Below, piece by piece: positions 55,638-64,000 of a DNA stretch of 64,000 nt; position 1 is the first letter of the stretch; the number at the start of each line of letters is the position of its first letter. The notes below the pieces were generated by a model. The model did not search any database. It was not told the origin of the DNA and worked only from the letters and a program-made list of their open reading frames with translations. Source of the DNA: Simmondsia chinensis (Eukaryota > Streptophyta > Magnoliopsida > Caryophyllales > Simmondsiaceae); NCBI GenBank assembly GCA_018398585.1, contig JAGTTD010000008.1, positions 5,654,501-5,718,500 on the forward strand. The letters run 5' to 3'. Both the position numbers and the translations under genes were made by a program.

Positions 55638-56286
55638 TAATACAGATTAAAAAAAGTTCTATCCCAATATTAATTAGCACAGTAAATTCTTGGGTATATA
55701 TATTAGCTTTTGCTTAGCTATCCAACCGATGTGAGACACTATTTTTTGCTGGTCTCGCGTCTACGCTAGTTGGTTTTGCACTAGATTTTTAGTCCTGGGC
55801 GAACACTACAATTCCTGCATTACCACCAAGCAATGGACATAGCTTTGTACTAGAGTTTCTAGTCCCTGATAAACACTGCAATACTGGCGTCACCAATTAA
55901 AACTTGGGATGAGTGATTGTACAACTATGTCGACTAGGGCCCAAGACTTTACTAGGCCGACATCAACTCCGAAGCAGACCTAGGGACTCCCATGTGATCG
56001 AGAATGAGCTCCTTGGAATATGGCAATCGACTTTGCAACACGTCACACATTGGCCCCCTATAAGACCAATGTATGACGTTGGCCCCCCTATATGACCTAT
56101 GAACAGCATCGGCCCCCATATGACCGACAATCTATAGCGCAAGATTGACGGCTCTAATACCAGTGATATAAATCAATGGAGGTTCCATTCCAAAACCAAT
56201 TAGCAATAGGTGAGTAACTCCTTGAATATATATATTGGCATTTGCTTAGCTAACCTTCCAACGTGGGACATTGTTCTTTGCTTGCA
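55638..56286 (-). mobile_element. TRIM (miniature LTR retrotransposon)
   Basis: Two similar ~120-bp terminal direct repeats, about 55638-55752 and 56164-56286, share TATATATATT.GC, TTTGCTTAGCTA and CAACG/CAACCG...GTGGGACA-like words. On the minus strand a primer site TGGTATTAGAGCC (56150-56162) follows the LTR end after one base. The internal region of about 410 bp is non-coding. It contains a diverged tandem pair, TTTTGCACTAGATTTTTAGT (about 55783) and TTTGTACTAGAGTTTCTAGT (about 55843), and three GGCCCCC.TAT.TGACC motifs. Confidence 0.7.
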
Positions 56287-56308
56287 TAAACTTTGTTTAA
56301 TGTGTCTA

Positions 56309-56600
56309 TTTAGTCATTGCATTTTAAGTTATGCCAATTTAGTATTTGTTTAATTTGAATTGTGTTAATTCAACGCCATTGTCAAATTAAAGTTAGGTTA
56401 GTTACATAATTTTAGTAACACAATCATATTAGATGTAAGTATCCAAATACAAATCCATTTATTAACTCAATTTATACAGTTTATGACTAGACTATTCAAA
56501 TTTTCATCACCAACTTTATATAAATTTTACTCAAGTATAAATTAACACAATTTAACTTGTATATGGACTAAATTGGCATGATTAAAAGTACAATAACTAA
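56309..56600. mobile_element. foldback MITE
   Basis: The left arm TTAGTCATTGCATTTTAAG, TTATGCCAATTTAGT pairs with the reversed right arm TTAGTTATTGTACTTTTAA, TCATGCCAATTTAGT. Both continue to AATTGTGTTAATT, giving inverted arms of about 60 bp. Non-coding. Confidence 0.65.
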
Positions 56601-56605
56601 TGGGA

Positions 56606-56790
56606 GTTGTTATTACCGGAGCAAAAAGTGTTATTGCTAGAGCAGAGATGTAACTCACAAATAATAAGAGTTACAAAATTAACATAAAACTATAATCTTT
56701 TACAAAATTAACATAAAACTATAATCTTACTCTAATAAATAATAATTTTTTTTAATAATAATATTATACTGACTAATTAAAATAATAGAT
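56606..56790. mobile_element. small AT-rich MITE (GTTATTACC family), copy 3
   Basis: Starts GAGTTGTTATTACCGGAGCA, as in the copies at 49750 and 54523. An internal 28-bp stretch (AAAATTAACATAAAACTATA...) is directly repeated at about 56675-56728. The right border is uncertain. Confidence 0.4.
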
Positions 56791-57299
56791 AAAGAATAAG
56801 AATTGTTGAAGTAAATAACCTTAAATTTAATATATAAAAGGTTGAGAATTTATGATTAGGGGCTTTTAGGGGCGGCAGCTGCAATCCGACATTACAGTGA
56901 CTGGTGGTAATCATGTTTCTTCCCATTATTGATTTTATTTGTTTTACTTTTTCATTTTGGCTTTTTCACTTGCTATGTTATGTTTTTTAGCAGAGCTTGC
57001 TATGCTGTTTTCAACCTTTAAAGATGGGGTCCCCCCATAAATTATATATTAGTTTCTTAAAGTGTAATAGAAATATCTTTTTAGTTTATAAATATTATAA
57101 AATAATTATTAAGTTTACAGATTTGAGTTAAATAATATTTTAGTGTAACTGTAATTAAATTATTAACAAAAATTTATAAAATGACCAAAATACCTTTATT
57201 AAAAATATTTTCAACTAAATAAAAAAAGACAAAATAAAAAATATCCTCTTCCTTTTCTCTCTCCTCTTCTCCGCTGTTGCCACTGCAGTTGCTGCAGTC
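56791..57299. other. spacer
   Basis: No gene recognised; AT-rich with a short CT-rich patch near 57245-57275. Confidence 0.5.
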
Positions 57300-57560
57300 A
57301 CCTACGCTAGAGCTAGCGATGCTCCTCTAATCCAATGCTACCTGTTTTTGACGAATTTGGCCAGTGAGCTTATTCGTCATATGAGAGTTCGGTATGAGGT
57401 GGGGTTCGTAAGGATGAGTTGGACTCAAGCTCTTAGTTGCACGCCCGAATTGATATTTCCTGCAAGATTCAAGCAAACAGTTAGAGGGGCCCACTAGGTA
57501 ATCCACGAGGGACCCCTTCAACGCTCAAGTCAGTATTTATCTCATGAAATAATAATAAAA
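57300..57560 (-). repeat. possible gypsy-type LTR fragment
   Basis: The minus strand carries CTGACTTGAGCGTTGAAGGG and GTCCCTCGTGGATTACC, resembling the leader stretch found in LTRs of some plant gypsy or LARD elements. No paired LTR was found. Confidence 0.3.
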
Positions 57561-57825
57561 GCAGGTAATAAATGTCTATAAAAGATATAAAGGATTTAGC
57601 CTGAGAAGAGTAGCAGGTTGGAGTAGTTATTGCTCCAGATAGATGACCATGAAGGACGATGGCTGGTTATGGCGTGGGGTGGCCTACCTTAGACGCGGCT
57701 TGCCTTCAAGGACAGAGAGTGGTAGAGAGCCGGGAAAGGTCAAGAGGGAGTGGTTCCCCTTGGGGAAGAGGACATGAGAAATGAGAGGGGTTCCCCCCCC
57801 CTAATATAGAAGTCGCGGGTTACCT

Positions 57826-58085
57826 GGGCTCCCAGTGGTCGCTGGCAGCCAACCCCTTGTGGTCACCCTCACACTTGGGCGACCACTGGTCGCCGGTGCC
57901 CAACCCCTTGTGGTCGCCCTTGGGCGACTAGTTGTCGCCTTCACACATGGGCGACCACCGGTAGCCCTCAACCTTGGGCGATTCTGTCCGCCCTCCATGG
58001 ACAACATGGGGTCGTCTACTGTGGACGACTATGGGTCGCCCTTATACATGGGTGACTCGTGGCCACCATTCTCTTTGGGAGATAT
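57826..58085. repeat. GC-rich degenerate minisatellite (GGGCGACC units)
   Basis: Repeats of GGGCGACCACTGGTCGCC-like words, many themselves palindromic (GGCGACC/GGTCGCC), with CCAACCCCTTGTGGTC between early units. It degrades to GGGTCGCC/GGGTGACT on the right. Open frames on both strands here are by-products of the repeat. Confidence 0.75.
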
Positions 58086-59280
58086 TTCCCGCTGACTTGG
58101 GCATCTCATGGGCGCTAGATATTTGGCGACATTTGGGGGCAACCGTTTCGGGGTGCCCCCTTTCTGAGCTATGTGTGTTTAGGTGGGTAAATGCCGGGTT
58201 AGCATTATAAGCGTATATGGGCGGTCAACACCCGGCTTTGTTAGCGTGTTTCGGACTACGGGGACCTGGGTGAGTAAATATTGGGCTAGCGCTATAAACA
58301 TATAAAATACCAAGCTAGAATTATAAACATATAGTCCTCCCACTATATGGGTGAACTTCGATCATTCCAAGTTCAGCCATGGAATGGACTACACATCAAT
58401 TCTCAGCGTGACCTGCTAGCGTGCAATGTTTGCCCTCGTGATGGGGATTTCTAACATTATGCCCTGACTCTTTATAATTGCCACTCATGCGCATAACTCA
58501 AAAAATGCGTGCCGACGAATTTGGCATTAAATATAATGTTTTGGTTTCTCGTAATTGTTATTTGTGCATATTAATAGGGCGTAGGATCTAAGTAAACTGT
58601 GTATCAAGTTTTTTGGCATTTAACCAAATGTTTAAGTCGTTTCGGCTCATAACTGGGAGCAGGGCCCATCATGGGTCCTAGCAAGGCTTTTAGCCCAATT
58701 GTGGATCTTAACAGAGAGTTCAACATATTGTTTGTTTTATCAAGGCGTTTAGCCTATGGGAACTTTAAAGAAACATTTTATCTTTTTGTTTGTCCACATG
58801 GGCAGTCTTTAAAGCATTTAAAGGAATCTGAGTTTTTGGGGACTTTTGAATCATAGAGTATTTGCAACATTTTTTCCTTTATTCATAAGTGTTGGCTGTG
58901 TTATGAGTTTTATGTGATAAGCATATGAGGATATTGCTATCAGGACTGACCACTTGTCATATACGTATTTAGTTCGTAATATCTATAAAATGATGAGCAT
59001 GATGCATTTTGATCAAGTTATTTTGACAAGCAAGGCATATCTAGTTGAAGCTCCTAGATGTTAACTTAATATATCCATTTAAAACATAGGTGATATATAT
59101 GTGACACACCTAGATGAGGTTAGTGTGTTCAGTAACGTTTCTTTTAAACCTGTAATTTTAATGTTAGAAACTGCACACTATATATGTTAAATGAAAAGTA
59201 AATAATAGTGGTTAATCTATTATCTTTAAATAAACCTCAAGCGAGTCATGGCGTCATATGATTACAAACATTGTATGTTG
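58086..59280. other. unassigned retroelement-like DNA
   Basis: Short local repeats GTAAATGCCGGGTTAGCATTAT and GTAAATATTGGGCTAGCGCT occur at about 58190-58300. There is no coding domain. It may be internal non-coding DNA of a large LTR element; this is inference. Confidence 0.35.
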
Positions 59281-59283
59281 CCG

Positions 59284-59570
59284 GTAATTGCACCAAGACG
59301 GACCATGATGATAAGCATTGCACCTGTTGCAGGTGATTACGCCGGGGTGGACCATGGTGATTAGCATTGCACCCGTTGTGGGTGATTGCACTAGGGCGGA
59401 CCATGGTGTTAAGCATTGCACCCGTTGCGAGTGATTACACTAGGGCGGACCATGGTGTTAAGTATTGCACCCGTTGCGGGTGATTGCACTAGGGCGGACC
59501 ATGGTGATAAGCATTGCACCCGTTGCGGGTGATTGCGCCAGGGTGGACCATGGTGATTGGTGCGTATGTG
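59284..59570 (+). repeat. 49-bp tandem repeat with internal palindrome
   Basis: GACCATG recurs at 59301, 59350, 59399, 59448, 59497 and 59546, an exact 49-base spacing throughout. Each unit contains CACCCGTTGCGGGTG, a 6-bp stem with a 3-base loop, followed by GATTGCACTAGGGCGGACC. About 5.6 units with few changes. Confidence 0.95.
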
Positions 59571-60619
59571 GATACCTGTTAGATGTTATGCGCAGAATGC
59601 CTAGGTATAATCGGGTGCATTCGAGGCTGTAGATCATATCAAACAGGTTAGTATAATACATTTGTCTGATAATGGATATGTTGGAAATAAATATCAAAAT
59701 AATGTTAGGATGACAAGTATTTATGCGCAATGTGTGACCTACCAAAGATGAGTTTTTGATAGCCTATGGTGGGTCACCTATGTTGGCCTCGGATATTAAA
59801 AAACTCTACAAGGTGAGTTTATAGGATGTTCTTGACGAAAGACCTCTAAGGATGCTACTAACATGGCATAAACATTCCTTGGTACATTAATCTTGTTATC
59901 CTAGCCTTAAGATAGCAAACTATTTCTAAGGATTCGGTAATCCTTTATGTGTGTGTTCCCTTGTTGAAAATGATTAATGCTAGATTGAACAGGCTGTGAG
60001 AGGAATTCTAGATTATTTGTAAGAAAATTTAAGACATCCTTGAAATAGACTATCGTGTGTATTAGACTAATTGTTACTTATTTAGATTGTTATCCTCTGA
60101 AGGGGTTTTTACTATCGAGTTGTCATGACTATCAAGAAATTGTTTCAGTGGTTTGGAAGTACTGATTACGCGCCACCACTGAATGTATGCGATAGTGAAG
60201 ATGACGCTAAGAAGATGAAGATGGTATCTTGTACCGTTCTTACCAAGTTGTTAACTAGCAGTGGTAGTACATAGCTCAGAGGAAAGTTGGTTAAATTTGT
60301 GAGTTGTTCAGGTGCAGTAATATGCATGGTCTATGTTGGACTTTCCAGCTAGACGCATTTTGTTAGGTCACAATAAAAGGCTAATTTGTCTGATTATAGC
60401 TCAATCACTAACTTGCAGTGAATAACGAAGTCTCCTAAATATGTCCCAACGTTGCATGATTGTGGGTGTGGTTCACCTGCTTTGAGAGGGCTTGCGTCTT
60501 ATAGATTGATAGTCTCTGTCTTGTAGCTGTTCTGACCTAATTTGCATTGTGCCAAAGAAGTGTATTTTTCATCATTGTTGATTGTGAAGCCTCCTGATTT
60601 TGGAGTGGTTTAACCTTTG
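59571..60619. other. unassigned DNA between two tandem arrays
   Basis: No ORF with a recognisable domain and no RNA gene. Confidence 0.45.
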
Positions 60620-60924
60620 TGACGGAGGTAATGTCTAGGCTATGACTTGGGGGTGAAGTCCTATAGTCACGAACAATGATTTGTGCCATCAAGATAAAGA
60701 AGTTGAAGTTGTGAATTGGGACCAAGTCCCCCAATCTTAAAAATGATTTATGCCGCTGGGATAAGGAAGTCTAAGTTATGAATTGGGATGCAGCCCCTCT
60801 GTCCTAAAATTACTTATACTACTAAAATAAGTAGATTAAGTTGTGAATTGAAGCGGAGTATCCCTATCTTAAATTGATTTATCCCGCCATTGAAATGAAA
60901 TTTGGGCCATGAATAGGGGCGAGG
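60620..60924 (+). repeat. ~66-bp tandem repeat abutting an LTR
   Basis: Units marked by (A/G)TGAATTGGG-like words start at 60642, 60711, 60778, 60843 and 60909 (spacing 65-69). They share GATTTATGCC, ATAA(G/A)GAAGT and AAGTTGTGAATTG. The last unit is cut exactly by the gypsy LTR start. Confidence 0.85.
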
Positions 60925-61670
60925 TGTCATGGTCCTAGGCTTGCCCAGTGTTCGCGATGCCTTGACAAGTCGCAAGGTGCACTGAGGCCCCTGCGCGCGT
61001 CCCCGGGCCAGTGCGCGCATCCAAGAGCGCGGCCCTAGGCCAGTGCGCACGCCCTTGCTCGCGTCCAGGTCGCGCCCCAGTGCGCGTCCCTGGGCCCGTG
61101 CGAGGGCCCCTGCGCGTGTCCCAACGCCCGAGCACGCGTGTCCCAGTGCGGGCCCAGGGCCTGCCGCAGGGTCCATGACACTACTGGTATTTCTTATTTT
61201 TGTTTGACTCGATGCGGCGTCTTGCACGTCGTCCCTGTGGGTCCTAGGATAGCCTTATGCATATAGTAGCTTAGGAAATTTTTAGTTTCTTTTTATCTTT
61301 TGTCCTCCTCAAAAATAGGGGTGTATGATTGCAGAGACCCTCTTGATATTTCTTCCTGTCAGGGGTACAGAGTCCTGTTTTGTATATATATGGGGGAGAG
61401 TCTACTCAACTTGTAAACTTCATATCCATTGTATGCTTTGTTAATGAATACAAATTTCCTTCTTTTCAAGCTTTGTGTTCATGTGTGATTGTTTGTTGTG
61501 CACTTGAGTGGGAGTTGCAGCACCACTTTCGCACACCCGACGCCTCGGGACCCGGAAGGTCTAAACTTCTTAGACCGTTGTGCGCTCAAAGTGATCTATA
61601 GCACGGGCTTGCGCGTTGTCCTTAGTGAACAATGCCGGCCACACAGCTCCTAGTTCCTAGGACCGTGACA
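60925..61670 (+). repeat. 5' LTR of the gypsy element, CpG-rich
   Basis: The ends TGTCATGGTCCTAGG and CCTAGGACCGTGACA are near-perfect 15-bp inverted repeats. 60985-61160 is a very GC- and CpG-rich tract of CAGTGCGCG/GCCCTGCGCG-like units. TATATATATGGGGG near 61384 is a TATA candidate. Confidence 0.85.
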
Positions 61671-61684
61671 GTTTGTATCAGAGC
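61671..61684 (+). other. primer-binding site of the gypsy element
   Basis: GTTTGTATCAGAGC follows the LTR end directly and resembles the initiator tRNA-Met site TGGTATCAGAGC. Confidence 0.6.
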
Positions 61685-61730
61685 GAGTTTTCATTGACCC
61701 GTTGCTCGAGTGATTTCTACTAGCCTAGCT

Positions 61731-62800
61731 ATGGCTAACCTGCCGATGAGGGAGAGAGTAGAGCAGTTGGAGGGCCGAGTTGAAGGCCTTGAAACTTTGG
61801 TCGAACAAGTTGGATGACATGAGGAGCGTCTCCAATCGCTGGGCCAGTTTGAACCCCGAGCTGAAGTTCTTGAGGAACTTGGAGGTCGAATGAAGTCCCT
61901 TGGGACCTTCGTGACGGAGGTAAAGGAAAACTTCAAGGAACTTAGTGGGGAGATGTATGATGCCATCGAGGTGGTGCGCGGGGAGCTGTCCGAACTTTTT
62001 GCTAAGGTGACTTGCTCGCTCGTGCCATGGGCACTGAGAATTCCAGTTTTGGGTTCGGCAAAGTGAAGCCCCCAGAACCAAAACCTCTCAGTGGAGTGCG
62101 AGATTCAAAAGAGCTTGACAACTTCTTCTTTGACATGGATCAATACATTAGAATATGCCATGTAGAGGATGAGAAGTGCAAAGTTGACCTCGCTACCATG
62201 CACTTAAGGGGTGACGCCAAACTGTGGTGGCGTACCAAGCATGAGGACATCCTTCAGAACCGACTCCGAATAGATATTTGGGATGATTTGAAAGCCGAAC
62301 TAAAGAATTAGTTTTATCCCAAGAACACTGACTTCATTGCTCGCCTCCGGCTGAGGAGCATCCAAAAAACCGGTTCCATCCGAGATTATGTGAAAGACTT
62401 CTCAGCTTGTATGTTAGACATGAAGGACATGTTTGACAAGGATAGATTGTTTCACTTCATCAAAGGCCTGAAAGATTGGGCGAAGAAGGAGTTATACCGT
62501 CAGAATCCTCAGAACCCTGCAGCTGCTCAAGCAGCCGCTGAAAGATTAGTGGACTTCCATTCGGATGGAGCAGCCTCACAAAAGAGGAAAAACACCATTA
62601 ATAACTCTATGGGGAGCAAGTCTGCCGCCGCTAATAGCAGCAACAACAATCGACCAAGGCCATGGGGTGGAGGATCGGGACAACAAATCTCTTAATTCTG
62701 AAGGAACAATGAAGGGTTTACGAACAATCGCCCTTTTTGTGCAAGGGGCCTCATCGGGTACACGAGTGCCCACACAAGGGCACCCTTAGTGCCCTTCAAC
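61731..62800 (+). pseudogene. gypsy gag
   Basis: ATG 61731 starts a heptad-like coiled-coil region (MRERVEQLEGRVEGLETLVE). A TGA stop at about 61815-61818 and a frame change near 62000 break it. The Gag core follows: GVRDSKELDNFFFDMDQYIR, LATMHLRGDAKLWWRTKHED, then a stop at 62309-62311 and YVKDFSACMLDMKDMFDKDR, LFHFIKGLKDWAKKELYRQN. A basic Asn/Ser-rich stretch and a zinc-knuckle remnant (FLCKGPHRVHECPHKG, about 62733-62785) end it, again with a frame shift. Gag would form the particle. It is inactive through at least three stops. It lies between the primer site and the protease. Confidence 0.85.
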
Positions 62801-62817
62801 ATAGAATAGAATAGAAG

Positions 62818-64000
62818 ATGGCCGAGACCACCTTGGATTCAGATTCAAAAGAACCCTACGTGGAGCAACCTGCGGAGCAGCCTCAGCTAGGGGCCATCCA
62901 CTTAATGTATGCCATGGAGAAGACTGATCCAACACCCCCTCGATCCAATGACCTGATGCACGTGGAGCTGGTCGTGAATGGTCGAAGGACTAGAGCCATG
63001 ATTGACACTGGTGCCACGCACAACTTTGTCTCAGGACAAGAGGCGAAAAGACGGGGGTTAAAGCTTAGCTAGGAGGGTGGAAGCTTAAAGGCAGTTAACT
63101 CTAGTGCTAAGCCGATTCTTGGGCTAGCAAGAGAGGTAACCGTGAAGCTTGGAGAATGGGAAGGTCGGGTGGACCTCACCGCTGTCCCAATGGACGACTT
63201 CAGCCTTGTTCTTGGTATGGAGTTCCTCCAACGGGCCAAGGGAGTCCTAATGCCGCACATTAACTCACTCCTCCTGATGGGTAAAGAATTCGTGTCTGGT
63301 AAAGGCCTCCCCGATTATAAAGGCAGGTGTCAAAGGGGGCACGAGTCCTCAGTTGTCGGTTCTGCAGTTGGAGAAAGGGTTAAAGAAACATGAACCTACC
63401 TTCCTGGTAGCCTTGTCTGCAAAAGAAGATGAAGAATCTACTGCTGTGCACCCCCGAATTCAGGGGTTACTAGAGGAGTATGGAGATGTCATGCCAGCGG
63501 AATTACCGAAAGTGCTCCCTCCTCGGCATACTATGGATCACCAAATTGAGTTGTTGCATGGAGCTAGGGCCCCCGCCAAAGCACCTTATCGCATGGCGCC
63601 CCCGGAGTTGGCTGAGCTTAGGAAACAACTTGGGGAGTTGATCGAATCAGGCTTCATTCGCCCTTCTAAGGCTCCCTATGGAGCCCCAGTCCTATTCCAG
63701 AAGAAACAGGATGGTAGCTTGAGATTGTGTATCAACTACTGAGCTCTCAACAAGGTGACCGTGCGGAACCACTACCCCATCCCGTTGGTGACCGATCTAT
63801 TTGACCAACTGGGGGGAGCCAAATTCATCACTAAGCTCGACCTCCGCTCAGGTTATCACCAGGTCCGCATTGCTGAAGGAGATGAGCCTAAGACGACATG
63901 TTTGACTAGGTATGGGGTGTTTGAAGGGCTCGTTATGCCTTTCGGGCTCACGAACGCTCCAACTACCTTCTGCACCTTGATGAATCATATCTTTCATGAG
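62818..64000 (+). pseudogene. gypsy protease and reverse transcriptase (partial)
   Basis: ATG 62818 opens the protease, with VELVVNGRRTRAMIDTGATH (catalytic DTGA at 63004-63015), FVSGQEAKRRGL, a stop at 63070-63072, then DDFSLVLGMEFLQRAKGVLM. After a frame change near 63350 the reverse transcriptase N-terminus follows: ELPKVLPPRHTMDHQIEL, APYRMAPPELAELRKQLGEL, GFIRPSKAPYGAPVLFQKKQ and DGSLRLCINY, then a stop (63740-63742) where tyrosine-arginine would be expected. It continues [25 protein letters not shown] and [14 protein letters not shown] to the window edge. The YxDD box, RNase H and integrase, with any chromodomain, lie outside. The stops indicate a dead copy. Confidence 0.85.

Larger units (their letters stand above)
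60925..64000 (+). mobile_element. Ty3/gypsy chromovirus-like retrotransposon, 5' part (runs off window)
   Basis: A 746-bp LTR (60925-61670), a primer site, gag, protease and the start of reverse transcriptase on the plus strand. Domain order and RT wording ([40 protein letters not shown]) fit plant Ty3/gypsy, chromovirus-type. The rest lies beyond 64000. Confidence 0.9.

Noticed and set aside
57801..58210. Overlapping frames of about 70-85 codons on both strands
   Set aside because: Produced by the GGGCGACC minisatellite; no homology recognised.
59284..59570. The 49-bp array as a CRISPR array
   Set aside because: The whole unit repeats with no unique spacers, and the window is plant nuclear DNA.
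60814..61227. A 137-codon Arg/Gly/Ala-rich minus-strand frame
   Set aside because: A product of the CpG-rich LTR tract; antisense to the gypsy LTR.

Overview
Nuclear DNA of a flowering plant, most likely a eudicot. The signs are GT-AG introns, plant LTR retrotransposons with initiator tRNA-Met-like primer sites, L1 and RTE LINEs, plant hAT elements and MITEs, 5S rRNA-derived and tRNA-derived SINEs, a plastid ycf1 fragment inside an intron, and two conventional plant genes. The species cannot be named from this window. It is AT-rich and dominated by old transposable elements; almost every ORF outside the two genes is transposon debris.

Layout. 1-474 is the 3' end of a hAT element. It lies in an LTR-like repeat (475-1571), which interrupts the integrase of a minus-strand Ty1/copia element (1572-6257). 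That copia LTR holds a hAT-type element (3868-6037), which itself holds a solo LTR with a perfect 5-bp target duplication (4138-5717). 6301-14760 holds a MITE and two decayed L1 LINEs. 15308-16418 holds two more MITEs.

16500-25810 is the first real gene, a plant ZCCHC8 homologue (zinc knuckle plus PSP domain, an RNA-exosome NEXT-complex scaffold). It has seven coding exons whose phases all agree, giving 527 codons. Its introns carry an RTE LINE, a ycf1 plastid insertion, a SINE/LINE tail and a 1-kb inverted-repeat element. 25966-32908 holds MITEs and a 2.06-kb tandem duplication, one unit of which carries a 5S-headed SINE. 35045-38211 is a hAT element with a perfect 8-bp target duplication and a frameshifted transposase.

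40255-42713 (minus) is the second real gene, a two-exon leucine-rich-repeat protein resembling Piriformospora indica-insensitive protein 2. A tRNA-derived SINE lies in its intron and a 5S-headed SINE directly upstream of its promoter. 44414-49228 is a decayed copia element with LTRs of about 100 bp. 49975-53141 is bounded by ~100-bp inverted repeats and contains a small LTR element whose ORF carries a PTB-type RRM, followed by degenerate GACCCGA-like DNA with another SINE. 53713-56600 holds a 5S SINE with a 15-bp target duplication, a TRIM and MITEs. 57300-60924 holds tandem repeats. 60925-64000 is the 5' part of a Ty3/gypsy chromovirus-like element that runs off the window.

The two most unusual items are (i) a SINE family, with four copies here, that joins a 5S rRNA-derived head to an RTE-LINE-like 3' tail, and (ii) the LTR element carrying a PTB-like RNA-recognition motif.
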